From Benthortus sp964440495 (GTDB taxonomy: Archaea > Thermoproteota > Nitrososphaeria_A > Caldarchaeales > Wolframiiraptoraceae), in contig CAYTSD010000005.1 of assembly GCA_964440495.1 (NCBI GenBank), positions 1 through 56,213 on the forward strand: 56,213 bases of DNA. Reading direction: 5' to 3'. The first letter of the stretch is position 1; every line of letters starts with the position of its first letter. Below the pieces are notes generated by a model. It was not told where the DNA came from and did no database searches. It saw only the letters and a program-made list of their open reading frames with translations. The position numbers were made by a program, and so were the translations under genes. This document shows positions 31,523 to 40,303 of this stretch, in pieces.

Positions 31523-32500
31523 ATGTCGAGCGGAGAGGTTGGCAGGGTTCGGGCAGCTCCCTCCCTGCTCAAGCTAAGGCTCTCTATGATAGGTGTATGG
31601 GCTGCGGTAACTGCTTCCGCATCCCTTGTCTTAATCATAGTTCTATCGCTTCTAGGAATCCCATTCTTCGGAATCTATGGTATACTTGGATTCGTCGTCG
31701 GGTTCCACATCTTCCAATGGATGATTGGCCCATACATAATTAACGCTATATATAGGGTTAGGGAGATTAAGCCTGGAGAGTATCCGTGGCTTCATGAAAT
31801 TGTTGAGAGGCTTGCTAGGAGAAGCGGGTTGGGGAGGCCGCCTAAGCTCATGCTAGCTGACATAGAGATTCCAAACGCCTTCGCCTACGGCAGCCCACTT
31901 ACGGGAAACATGGTTGCGGTTACGCGTGGTCTGCTTACAAACCTTGACAGGGAGGAGGTGGAGGCGGTTCTCGGACACGAGCTCGGCCACCTGAGACATC
32001 GAGACGTCATAGTCATGATGATGATAAGCATAATTCCAGCAATACTCTACTACCTCGGATACACACTATACATGTCAGGATGGTTCGGAGGATACAGCAG
32101 AGATGAACGTGGAAACGCAGGTCTCATCCTCCTAATAGGGATAGGGTTGATAATCCTAAGCTTCGTCTTCAACCTCTTCGTATTCTACATGAGCAGGCTT
32201 AGAGAATACTACGCCGACGCACATTCAGCAAAGGTGGCTAAAAACGGCGCAAGAAACCTTCAGAGAGCATTGGTGAAGATAATGCTTGCGTCAGGTAGAT
32301 TGAGGAGACGTATCAAAGGAAAATATGACCAGTTGAAGATGTTCTTCATCTCAGACCCAGCTATGGGGATAAGAGGCTACGGCAGAATAGACGAGCTTGT
32401 TGAGGAGATTAAGAGGGAGAAGCCCAGCATCTGGGAGGAGCTCTTCAGCACCCACCCACACCCCGCAAAAAGACTTAGATTCCTAGACCAATTAGCGTAA
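31523..32500 (+). CDS. htpX: HtpX-like membrane zinc metalloprotease (M48)
   Basis: A 325-residue membrane protease for quality control of damaged membrane proteins. Two N-terminal transmembrane helices (about 22-45 and 50-72), the zinc motif H152-E-L-G-H156, a second hydrophobic pair at ~170-220, and the third zinc ligand in REYYADAHSA are visible; the C-terminal STHPHPAKR motif is family-typical. ATG 31523 has GGGGGA 3 nt before. The MFS gene follows on the same strand after 29 nt. Confidence 0.93.
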   Translation: MSSGEVGRVRAAPSLLKLRLSMIGVWAAVTASASLVLIIVLSLLGIPFFGIYGILGFVVGFHIFQWMIGPYIINAIYRVREIKPGEYPWLHEIVERLARRSGLGRPPKLMLADIEIPNAFAYGSPLTGNMVAVTRGLLTNLDREEVEAVLGHELGHLRHRDVIVMMMISIIPAILYYLGYTLYMSGWFGGYSRDERGNAGLILLIGIGLIILSFVFNLFVFYMSRLREYYADAHSAKVAKNGARNLQRALVKIMLASGRLRRRIKGKYDQLKMFFISDPAMGIRGYGRIDELVEEIKREKPSIWEELFSTHPHPAKRLRFLDQLA

Positions 32501-32529
32501 TCTAATACTTGTAGGATGGTGGAAGATAG

Positions 32530-33843
32530 GTGGGCGTGGTCAAGATACTTGAAGGGCTTCAGCTCAGACGTTTCCACTATATACTTTTGTTGATTTCGTG
32601 TCTAGTCTATGGGCTTACTGGAATGAATGTTCTCTTAATCAGCGTCGCTCTTCCACCGATAATCAAAGAATGGGGTCTAGACCAAACCTCGGCAGGGCTT
32701 CTAGCAAGCTACGGCTATATCGGGATGTTTCTCGGAGCAGTGTTAAGCGGATTCATAGCGGATAGGGTTGGGAGAAAATATACGCTAATGTTGATGATAG
32801 GGTTAGGCTCATTGTTCACGGGTCTCTGCGGGCTTGCTTGGGATTACTGGAGTATGGCTTTGATGAGGTTTATAGCGGGAGTCGGGTTGGGTGGAACGCT
32901 TCCAATCCCAGGTGTCTACATGTCCGAGTATCCTCCAGCAAGATATAGGGGGAGATTCGTGGGAATCGTTGAAACCTCATGGGTCTATGGCGCAATCCTC
33001 TCAATATTCTTCGGATACATACTGATACCGCTCTATGGCTGGAGAACAGCTTTCATCCCAGCATACATCCCACTTCTACTAATCCCATTCATAACATTCT
33101 ACACCCCTGAGTCTCTCAGATTCCTCGAAAAACATGGAAGAATAGATGAGATAAAACGTGTTCTCAAACGCTACAAACTTGTAGAAGATTTAGGGAAAGT
33201 TAAGCTTGAAAGGGTTGAGGAGACTAAGGCACGTATCCTGAATCTCTTTAGAGGAGATTATCTCAAGAGGACGATCCTCCTCTGGATTCTCTGGGCAGTC
33301 CTAGTCTACACCTATCACGGAATCTTTATCTGGCTTCCATCAATCTATGCTACCAGGCTTGGATTCACGGTCGTCAAATCCCTGTACTGGGTTCTCATAA
33401 TCACATTAATCCAGGTTCCAGGATACTATAGCGCAGCATTCCTACTTGACAGGATTGGGAGGAAGGGGGTTCTCGTATCCTATCTAGCAATCGCTGGGGC
33501 AGCGTCCTTCCTTATGGCCACGGCGACAAGCGTCAACCACATACTACTCTATAGCGCATTAATCTCCTTCTTTAATCTCGGGGCGTGGGCAGGCCTCTAC
33601 ACCTATACACCTGAACTCTATCCAACTGAGCTTAGAGCAACCGGGTCTGGGGTGGCTGCCAGCGTTGGGAGGCTCGCTGGAATAGCTGCTCCAGCCTTAA
33701 CCGGATACCTCTTCGCTGTAAGTGGAGGAGCATTAATCTACGCGTTCACAGTCTTCTCAGCAGCCCACATAGTCGCAGCCCTCACCACACTTGCTCTAGG
33801 AATAGAGACACGTGGAAAAACGCTGGAAGAAATAGCTCGTTAA
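32530..33843 (+). CDS. MFS transporter (sugar porter / AAHS-like)
   Basis: A 437-residue carrier with 12 predicted helices. The loop 2-3 motif GFIADRVGRKY and the repeat in the second half (FLLDRIGRKG) mark the major facilitator superfamily; MSEYPPARYRGRFVG and YTPELYPTELRATGSG are the sugar-porter/aromatic acid:H+ symporter signatures. Substrate cannot be deduced; an organic acid or sugar is likely. GTG 32530 or GTG 32536 could be the start; AGGTGG lies there. Adjacent to htpX with no clear functional tie. Confidence 0.88.
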   Translation: MGVVKILEGLQLRRFHYILLLISCLVYGLTGMNVLLISVALPPIIKEWGLDQTSAGLLASYGYIGMFLGAVLSGFIADRVGRKYTLMLMIGLGSLFTGLCGLAWDYWSMALMRFIAGVGLGGTLPIPGVYMSEYPPARYRGRFVGIVETSWVYGAILSIFFGYILIPLYGWRTAFIPAYIPLLLIPFITFYTPESLRFLEKHGRIDEIKRVLKRYKLVEDLGKVKLERVEETKARILNLFRGDYLKRTILLWILWAVLVYTYHGIFIWLPSIYATRLGFTVVKSLYWVLIITLIQVPGYYSAAFLLDRIGRKGVLVSYLAIAGAASFLMATATSVNHILLYSALISFFNLGAWAGLYTYTPELYPTELRATGSGVAASVGRLAGIAAPALTGYLFAVSGGALIYAFTVFSAAHIVAALTTLALGIETRGKTLEEIAR

Positions 33844-33848
33844 CAGGG

Positions 33849-34595
33849 TTAGCGGCTTTTCTCTCCGGTTATAAGATAAGCTGTTCTCTTCTTCGGGTAT
33901 GTTAAGGTTATTGGATGAAGTTTCACGTTTCTCAGCCCAAGAGAGGTAAGCTTCTCCTTAAGCCGCTCATCCACTCTCCACCCTATCCATCTATCAGAGT
34001 CAGGCTCCAGGATTGCGAAAATACCTCCAGGCTTCAACACCCTAACCATCTCTCTTAGCGCCTTCTCCCTCTCCTTTCTTGGGATTACATGGATAGCGAA
34101 GCTCGCGATAACTTTGTCAAAGTGGTTATCTGGATACGGGATTCTCCGAGCATCTCCTCTTTGGAACTTAACCTTCCCTGCAACGCCTTCTATCTCCGCA
34201 TTTCTCAGGGCAGTTTCCCTGGATGTCCCCCCAGCCATTGGCAGCCATATATCTATGCCGATGACCTCTCCCTCTTTCATGGCTTTAGCATAACCTATCG
34301 CGAGTAGACCTCCACCGGTTCCTACGTCGAGAACTCTCTCACCGTCTTTCGGTCTCACATGTCTTAAAAACTCCTTCCTGAGTCTCAGCTTCTCCTCTAG
34401 AAAGCCTCCCTTTCTCCATGAGAGGGCGCGCCAGAACATGTAGGCAGCGGGTGCCGCCAGGGCTAGAAGAAAGGGAGTTACCATGAGGTATCCTAACGCA
34501 GCTGTCAGGAGCAGAAGGAAGCCGTAGAAGAGGTTTAAGGCTATGTGCCATGTAGGGAACCCGTAATCGGGTTTCTCGGAGGCTTCGGGCATCAT
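33849..34595 (-). CDS. Membrane-anchored class I SAM-dependent methyltransferase
   Basis: A 248-residue protein with two N-terminal hydrophobic helices (about residues 18-37 and 38-52) and a Methyltransf_11-type domain from ~78: motif I VLDVGTGGGLLAIGYA, acidic residue in VIGIDIW, PYPDNHFDKVIASFA (motif II) and VLKPGGIFAILEPD (motif III). The membrane anchor suggests a lipid or quinone substrate, for example the methylation step of a menaquinone-type quinone given the MenA-like gene at 46.8 kb, but that link is speculative. Start ATG-ATG at 34595/34592. Confidence 0.82.
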   Translation of the reverse strand: MMPEASEKPDYGFPTWHIALNLFYGFLLLLTAALGYLMVTPFLLALAAPAAYMFWRALSWRKGGFLEEKLRLRKEFLRHVRPKDGERVLDVGTGGGLLAIGYAKAMKEGEVIGIDIWLPMAGGTSRETALRNAEIEGVAGKVKFQRGDARRIPYPDNHFDKVIASFAIHVIPRKEREKALREMVRVLKPGGIFAILEPDSDRWIGWRVDERLKEKLTSLGLRNVKLHPITLTYPKKRTAYLITGEKSR

Positions 34596-34637
34596 CTAAG
34601 CACAGAATAACCTGGGCTTAAATCTCTTATGAGAACC

Positions 34638-36632
34638 TTAAGCAGCGCCCCTAACACGTGAGTATCCATCTGGGTCTTTGTAGACTTCTATTATGTTGTC
34701 TGCTTCTTCTAGTCCTCTTCCGTGGTGGGTTACGATTATCGCTTGTCTTATGTGGCGTGTGATTCTTGTGAGCTGGTTTAGGAGGAGTTGGAGGTTTTCT
34801 TCGTCGACCCCGTAGGTCGGCTCGTCGAGTATTAGGAGCCCTGTGAGTCCTAGGCGGCTGAGTAGGGCTAGGCGGAGGGAGAGGGCTATGAGGGTTTGAT
34901 GACCCCCTCCAACCCTTGTTGCTGGAAGCTCCCCCGAAACCCCTCTCGGAGTTACATACACTCTATAGGTCTCGGGGTCTATTCGGATGCCTGTGTAGAG
35001 CCTCTGGTCGGTTAAGCTTCTGAAGATTCCAGCCGCCTTTAGCGCTATAGCTCTTAGAAGCTTCTCCCTCCTGCCCTCGATAACCTCTCCAAGCCTGTCT
35101 CTAAGCCTCTCGGCAAGCTCCCCTGCCTTAAGCCTCAGCTCAAGCTCCCTAACCCTCGACCTAAGCCCCTCGACCTCTTTTTCAAGAGCCTCGCTCGCCT
35201 TAAGTCTCTCTTCAAGTCTTCTTTGAAGCTCCTTCAGCCTCCTCTCAAGCTCCCGCCTCTGCTCAGGTGAGGGAAATCTCTGGGAAAGCTTCTCAAAGAG
35301 GCCTGGCTCGTCGGCGCTGTATTCTACTCCGAGGCTTCTGAGAAGCCCCTCCACCTCGATGCGCAGAGACTTGAGAACCCTCTCCCTCTCCTCAAGGGTT
35401 GAAGAGTATTGTTCAACCGACTCTAGGAGGCTTCGAATCCTCTCCCTCCTCCTTCTCGCATCCTCAAGCTTCCTCCTAAGCCTCTGAAGCTCCTGCTCGA
35501 TTCCAGCCCTCTTGGCCTTCACCTCAGAGACCTCTTCCTCGAGGAGCTGAATCTCCCTCTCCTCCCCCTCTATCAGAGGCTCCATCTTCTCAGGGGTTAT
35601 GGGCTGGCCGCAGGTCGGGCATCTGGAGGCGTTGGAGGCCAAGAGCTCTAGATGGGTTCTATGATGCTTGCGCAGGTTTTCCAATTCACCTCTCTTCTCA
35701 GCCTCCTCTCTGCGGGCGTCCTCCAACTCCCTCTCCAGAGCCCTGACCTCATCCTCCAACTCTAGGACTTCGAGCCTAAGCCTCTCACCCCTCCTCCGAG
35801 CCTCCTCCAAGTCCTTTATCTCATAGCGTGAGAGAAGCTCCCTTAGAGACCTCTCGGAGCCAGCCTGCATAGCCTTAACCCTCTCATATTCTCTGACCTT
35901 CGCCATCAACCGCTCTAAGGCAGGCGTAGGCGTCTCCTCAAGCCTCTGCTCCAAGTTCTCTACCTCCTCTCTAAGCTCCTCAACCTCTTCTCTAAGCTCC
36001 TTCAGCCTCTTTTCCTGAAGCGGGAGGAGCTGCGACACTATGCTGTGGTGCTCTGTGGACACGTCTCTTCCATCCACTTTTAGGAGGCTTCTACGGGCTT
36101 GGTCGAGCTGCTGGTCAAGCTCTCTGAGAAGTGTTATCTCCAGAACTGCGTCCATATCGCTTCTCCTAGGCTCAAGAATCTCTGTAAGCCTGCCCTGCCT
36201 AGCGTAGACGACCCAGCTGAACTGCCTATATCCAACTCCTAGGAGGAGGGTTATTCTCCTCCGCAGGTCTTCGAGCCCCTCAACCTGAACCTCCTTCCCA
36301 TCAACTAGGAGTCTTGAGAGCCTCGAGGAGAATCTCCCCTTCCTGAGCTCGGCAGCCCTATAGACCTCGACCCTTGACCCATTCTTCGGGCTTCTGAACC
36401 GCAGGTATACCTCCATCTCACGGACGCCTGAGACCCTTGAGACAAGCATCCTAGACTCGACTCCCGAGACCACCCCGTAGAGGGCGTAGACTAATGCCTC
36501 GAGGAGGGCTGTCTTCCCAGCAGAGTTTCTCCCAGTGATGAGGTTCAATCCCTCCGTGAACCTAACCCTAGCGCTCTGGAATCCCTCGAAGTTTCTAAGC
36601 CTTAGCTCCTCAATCACCCTTCTCGCCTCCAA
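34638..36632 (-). CDS. rad50: Rad50-like double-strand break repair ATPase
   Basis: SMC-like ATPase that works with Mre11 at DNA ends. Of 664 residues (shorter than the ~850-880 of many archaeal Rad50s, because the coiled coils are short), Walker A GRNSAGKT is at 34-41, a heptad-rich coiled coil follows from ~180, the zinc-hook CPTC lies near residue 335, the coiled coil returns, and Walker B LLILDEPTYGVDEEN is near the end. The ABC signature reads RVGGGHQTLIALSLRL instead of LSGGE. It overlaps the upstream mre11 gene by 23 nt, so the two form an operon in the order mre11-rad50. No herA or nurA here. Confidence 0.92.
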   Translation of the reverse strand: MEARRVIEELRLRNFEGFQSARVRFTEGLNLITGRNSAGKTALLEALVYALYGVVSGVESRMLVSRVSGVREMEVYLRFRSPKNGSRVEVYRAAELRKGRFSSRLSRLLVDGKEVQVEGLEDLRRRITLLLGVGYRQFSWVVYARQGRLTEILEPRRSDMDAVLEITLLRELDQQLDQARRSLLKVDGRDVSTEHHSIVSQLLPLQEKRLKELREEVEELREEVENLEQRLEETPTPALERLMAKVREYERVKAMQAGSERSLRELLSRYEIKDLEEARRRGERLRLEVLELEDEVRALERELEDARREEAEKRGELENLRKHHRTHLELLASNASRCPTCGQPITPEKMEPLIEGEEREIQLLEEEVSEVKAKRAGIEQELQRLRRKLEDARRRRERIRSLLESVEQYSSTLEERERVLKSLRIEVEGLLRSLGVEYSADEPGLFEKLSQRFPSPEQRRELERRLKELQRRLEERLKASEALEKEVEGLRSRVRELELRLKAGELAERLRDRLGEVIEGRREKLLRAIALKAAGIFRSLTDQRLYTGIRIDPETYRVYVTPRGVSGELPATRVGGGHQTLIALSLRLALLSRLGLTGLLILDEPTYGVDEENLQLLLNQLTRITRHIRQAIIVTHHGRGLEEADNIIEVYKDPDGYSRVRGAA

Positions 36633-37938
36633 CCGCCTTGAGCATCAGCCTACCCCACCTCTCGACGAAGCGGGCTCTATCAGAGTCTTTGAGCAGGCCT
36701 GTCCGCTCGCTCGCCCTCTCCTCAAGGCTCATAGCAACCTCCTCGACAAGCTCAGCAGCCTCCACAGCGGCTTCCCCAAGCTCCTCGAACACCCTCCTAA
36801 CAACCTCCTCCCTCGGGGCGTCGGCTTCGATGAGTGCTTCCTCCCCGCCGCCGAGGATGGGCTCAAGCTCCTCCAAGACCTCGACGTGAAGCAGCCTAGG
36901 ATACCTCTTCCTAAGGTCTCTCAACTCCTCCTCAAGCCCAAGCTCTGGCAGGAGACCCGGCTCAACCACAACCCCCCTAACCTGAAGCCTTAGGATGCCG
37001 TCAACGCCCTTCTCCTCCAACCCTCCAGCGAAGGACTCAGCCTCCTCTAGGCAGCGTCTCCTGTACCACTCCAGGGGTAGAGGCTTCTCAGAGACTATGC
37101 TTCTAGACTCGATTAGCTGGAGAGGGGTGAGCTCGATAAACCGGTGGGAGGCGAGTCTTCCATCCTCCACCTCCAGGATGTAGACCCCGAAGGGGCCTCT
37201 TTCACCTAGGTCCACAGCCTCCGTCGAGCCTGGGAGAAGGTAGAGTTGACCGTTTACCCTCTTTAGGCCTAGGTGCTCGTGGTGGTGTCCCGAGATGACT
37301 AGGTCTGCCCCCATCTCTTTAACCTTCTCAGCCTCGGCGACCGCATGCTCGGGGGTTGAGGGCGGGATATCGTGAACCCCCTCCACGTAGTTGTGGATGA
37401 GAAGTATCTTGAAGCCTTCCCCGCTTAGGGTGGAGCTGACGAGCTCGGCCAGCTCCCTGAACTTTCCCTTAGCGTAGGGATGGTATCCTATGGCTGCAAC
37501 CCTTAGATTTCCATCCCAGAATACTTCTTCTTGGCCTTCCAGGGTCTTGTCGCCGAGGACGTGGAAGTAGTCTGCTACTGGGTGGGTGACGAAGTCGAGG
37601 GCGCTGCTCGTCGGCGAGCCGTCATGGTTCCCCCTGACAGCTATTATCTCCACGTTTTTCCCTGACTCCTTCACGAGGCGGTAGAGCTCCTCCTTCACGA
37701 AGACCGCGTCTTCAGGAGTCATACTCCTCTTCTCGAAGAGGTCTCCGCCGTGGAGCACGTAGTCTACCTTCTCCCTCACGAAGACCGTGACAGCCTGCTT
37801 GAATGCGTGGCGAAACGCCTTCCTCCTAGCGTCTCCCAAGACCCTGGGAATATTTCTCCCAACATGGGTGTCGCTGAAGACCCCTATCCTCAAACCCATC
37901 CATGAGATAACCCTTAGGCGAGGAATTTCTATCTTCAC
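36610..37938 (-). CDS. mre11: Mre11-like DNA repair exonuclease
   Basis: Manganese-dependent nuclease subunit of the Mre11-Rad50 complex, 442 residues. All five phosphoesterase motifs are visible: FSDTHVG (D23, H25), GGDLFEK (D66), RGNHDGS (N104, H105, D106), HNYVEG and GHHHEH, followed by the capping domain. The C-terminal ~120 residues are Glu/Arg-rich helices that would contact the Rad50 coiled coil. ATG at 37938 follows GGTGA; ATG 37899 (MGLRIGVFSDTH) is the alternative and starts right at the conserved strand. Confidence 0.93.
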   Translation of the reverse strand: MKIEIPRLRVISWMGLRIGVFSDTHVGRNIPRVLGDARRKAFRHAFKQAVTVFVREKVDYVLHGGDLFEKRSMTPEDAVFVKEELYRLVKESGKNVEIIAVRGNHDGSPTSSALDFVTHPVADYFHVLGDKTLEGQEEVFWDGNLRVAAIGYHPYAKGKFRELAELVSSTLSGEGFKILLIHNYVEGVHDIPPSTPEHAVAEAEKVKEMGADLVISGHHHEHLGLKRVNGQLYLLPGSTEAVDLGERGPFGVYILEVEDGRLASHRFIELTPLQLIESRSIVSEKPLPLEWYRRRCLEEAESFAGGLEEKGVDGILRLQVRGVVVEPGLLPELGLEEELRDLRKRYPRLLHVEVLEELEPILGGGEEALIEADAPREEVVRRVFEELGEAAVEAAELVEEVAMSLEERASERTGLLKDSDRARFVERWGRLMLKAVGGEKGD

Positions 37939-37988
37939 CGAGGGCTAGCAGCCTTCCAAAGGAGGTTTTAAGGTCTATTTAGCTTGGG

Positions 37989-38018
37989 CTAGGAGGCTTG
38001 GCCATAAAGGCTTCCTAG
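37989..38018. other. Inverted repeat between mre11 and the dolichol-kinase-like gene
   Basis: CTAGGAGGC (37989-37997) and GCTTCCTAG (38010-38018) can form a 9-bp stem (one G-U) around a 12-nt loop in the 173-bp divergent spacer. It lies just upstream of the likely mre11 promoter (TTAAAA at ~37965) and could be an operator or chance. Confidence 0.25.
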
Positions 38019-38094
38019 GCTTCTCCAACCATTAAGCTTATGCGTGAGGCTCATCCCTATATTCGTTGATTATCGAAAATAGATTTGACCATCG

Positions 38095-38108
38095 TATAAA
38101 AATATATA
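38095..38108 (+). promoter_or_regulatory. TATA box of the dolichol-kinase-like gene
   Basis: TATAAAAATATATA lies 25-38 nt before ATG 38133; the earlier ATG at 38112 is too close to the box to be within the transcript. Confidence 0.55.
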
Positions 38109-38132
38109 CATATGCTCCTTCAGTATTATCCC

Positions 38133-38798
38133 ATGCTGATCCCGATTGAAGAGATAGGCTTGGCCACGGTTCTCTTCATCTGGATCATGGTCTTGGCGGG
38201 GTTCTTGACAAAGCTCTTCTATGAAGCCTTAGTTAAGCGGGGAGTCGAGGAGAGGGTTGCCATATATTATAACAGGAAGATAGTCCACATCCTAGCCGGG
38301 GGTCTGGTCGCTATTCTTGTCCCCTTCTACTTCAAGACCCCGATAGTTCCATTCATCCTAGCGATGCTCCTAGCCGCCCTAAACTATATACCGCATAGGA
38401 CCGGGAAACTGTTTTACTGGTATCAGGTTCCGGAGAACATGTATGAGGTACACTTCTGTATAATGTGGGGGATCTGCCTCGCGGCTGGATGGCTATTAAC
38501 CGGGAATCCATGGTTCGGGGTTCTTCCAATAGTATTCATGTCATTCGGGGACGCGGTCACGGGATTGGTGAGGAACGCTTTGTTTAAGAGGAGGACCAAG
38601 TCTTGGTGGGGAAACCTAGCCATGGCCGCGATAACCATACCAATCGGGGCATGGATCTTCGGGGTACTTGGAGCGGGAATCGCGGCGCTCTGCAGCCTAG
38701 TCGAACACTATGAGTTCGGGGGGATAGATGATAACATCACGGTTCCGTTGGCGGCTCTGGCAATCCTCTTGGTCCTTAACCCCGTGCCCAACATCTAG
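38133..38798 (+). CDS. Dolichol kinase / phytol kinase-like CTP transferase family membrane protein
   Basis: About 221 residues with seven or so hydrophobic helices (COG0170, SEC59/VTE5 group). Family motifs: YNRKIVHILAGG after the first helices, SFGDAVTGLVRN with the catalytic Asp, RRTKSWWGNLAM and SLVEHYEFGGIDDNITVPL. It should phosphorylate a polyprenol or geranylgeraniol using CTP, in archaeal lipid or glycan-carrier metabolism. The gene is richer in GATC (4 in 0.67 kb) than its neighbours. Start set by promoter spacing. Its stop overlaps the end of convergent proS by 4 nt. Confidence 0.8.
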   Translation: MLIPIEEIGLATVLFIWIMVLAGFLTKLFYEALVKRGVEERVAIYYNRKIVHILAGGLVAILVPFYFKTPIVPFILAMLLAALNYIPHRTGKLFYWYQVPENMYEVHFCIMWGICLAAGWLLTGNPWFGVLPIVFMSFGDAVTGLVRNALFKRRTKSWWGNLAMAAITIPIGAWIFGVLGAGIAALCSLVEHYEFGGIDDNITVPLAALAILLVLNPVPNI

Positions 38799-40234
38799 TA
38801 GGCTCTCGCGACATAGACTACTTTCTTCGCCTCCCTTCCGCAGACGATACATGGGTTCCTCGGCCTCTCAGCTATATCGTATCTCTCTCCCCTAATCTCT
38901 CCCCCAGCCTCCCCCTTTAACTTCTCGGCGCATTCAACGTCTCCACACCACTCGATGCGGGCAATCCTCCTCTCGTCGAGAATCTTCTTAACCTCCTCCG
39001 GGCTTCCAGCGTCGGAGATAAGCTGCCTCATCATCCTCTCGCTCTTCTCCCTCAGATTGGCTGCTATAGAGTTCATGAGCTCCTCAACCTTTTCCTCCAG
39101 CTCCTCGACGGAAATCTTAACCCTCTCAAGGGTGTCTCTCCTAGTCAGCGTGAGACTGCGCTCAGCAACCTCCCTAGGCCCAATCTCTATCCTGACAGGC
39201 ACACCCATCAGCTCCCAGTGATAGAATTTCTCGCCGGGGGTCATGTCTTCAGAGTCGTCGAGAACTGTTCTCCACTTCTTCTCAAGCTTCTCGAAAACCT
39301 CTTTGGAGTATGCGAGTATGCTTTCCTCCTGTCCCTTGAAGAGTATCGGGATTATCACTACTTGTGTCGGGGCGACTATGGGTGGGAGAACCAAGCCTCT
39401 GTCATCTCCATGCTGAGCGATTATCGCCGCTAAGACCCTACTGTATCCAAAACCGTAGCATGTCTGGGAAGCTAGGCCCCGGCTTCCATCCCTCCTCTCA
39501 AACTCTATCTCATAGGCTTTAGCGAAGTTCTTTCCAAGATTATGAACCGTGGCAACCTGGTTCACTCTCCCGTCAGGGTTCCATGCGTCGAAGGCTATCG
39601 AGTAGGCTGCTCCAGCGAATTTGTCGAAGTCTGGGCGCTTGAGGAGGAGGTAGCTTATCCCAAGCTCCCTCAGAACCCTACTATAGATCTCTATAGCCTC
39701 TCTAACCTGGTTCTCGGCCTCCTTCGGTGTCTCGTGAACCGTGTGCCCCTCATTCCATGGAATCTCCCTTACCCTGTAGAGCGGGCGTGTAGCCTTCGTC
39801 TCATATCTGTAGACGTTTACGCTTTGATGGACTTTCAGCGGGAGATCGGCGTGGCTGCGTATCCAGAGCTTGAACATGGGGTACATTATTGTCTCGGAGG
39901 TCGGCCTTAGTATGAGCTTTCGTTCAGCGCCCTTCTCCCCAAGCTGCTCAATCTTGAAGACCTCTCCCGAGAATCCCTTGATGTGCTGAGCCTCTCTAGC
40001 GAACAGCTCCTCCGTCGTAACAAGTGGAAAATACATTAGCTTATGCCCTGTCTCGGCCAGAAGCTTCTCAAGCATGTTCCTTATCTTGTCGATTATGTAG
40101 GCACCCGTCTCCATGTAGACTATGAAGCCCTTAACTGGGAACCTGTTGTCAGCTATCCTGGCCTTTAGGAGTAGGTCGTCGAACCAGCTTGTAAAGTTCG
40201 TGAACTTTTTCAGAGAGGTTACGGTCACCGTCAA
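38795..40234 (-). CDS. proS: Prolyl-tRNA synthetase, archaeal/eukaryotic type
   Basis: Charges tRNA-Pro. The 479-residue class II enzyme has LILRPTSETIMYPMF (motif 2 region), VYRYETKATRPLYRVREI, the QTCYGFGYSRVLAA motif 3 segment, and the archaeal C-terminal extension with a zinc-binding-like cluster (EWCGDVECAEK and NPCIVCGREAKK) ending in Tyr, as in the eukaryote-like ProS. Start is TTG 40234, the first canonical codon; 34 nt upstream is a palindromic TATA element shared with the divergent gene. Confidence 0.96.
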   Translation of the reverse strand: MTVTVTSLKKFTNFTSWFDDLLLKARIADNRFPVKGFIVYMETGAYIIDKIRNMLEKLLAETGHKLMYFPLVTTEELFAREAQHIKGFSGEVFKIEQLGEKGAERKLILRPTSETIMYPMFKLWIRSHADLPLKVHQSVNVYRYETKATRPLYRVREIPWNEGHTVHETPKEAENQVREAIEIYSRVLRELGISYLLLKRPDFDKFAGAAYSIAFDAWNPDGRVNQVATVHNLGKNFAKAYEIEFERRDGSRGLASQTCYGFGYSRVLAAIIAQHGDDRGLVLPPIVAPTQVVIIPILFKGQEESILAYSKEVFEKLEKKWRTVLDDSEDMTPGEKFYHWELMGVPVRIEIGPREVAERSLTLTRRDTLERVKISVEELEEKVEELMNSIAANLREKSERMMRQLISDAGSPEEVKKILDERRIARIEWCGDVECAEKLKGEAGGEIRGERYDIAERPRNPCIVCGREAKKVVYVARAY

Positions 40235-40268
40235 ACCCTGCCCACTCCCCTTCTCGCAGACTCGACTC

Positions 40269-40277
40269 TATATATAA
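40269..40277. promoter_or_regulatory. Shared palindromic TATA element (proS / DUF4213 gene)
   Basis: TATATATAA is nearly self-complementary and lies 27-35 nt from the start codons of both divergent genes (TTG 40234 on minus, ATG 40304 on plus), so one element can serve both. Confidence 0.5.
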
Positions 40278-40303
40278 GCTACACCCTCTAAATCTCTTTA
40301 CAG

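Noticed and set aside
35200..36000. Highly repetitive-looking CTC/GAG-rich sequence as a DNA repeat.
   Set aside because: It is the Glu/Arg/Leu-rich coiled coil of Rad50 seen on the opposite strand.
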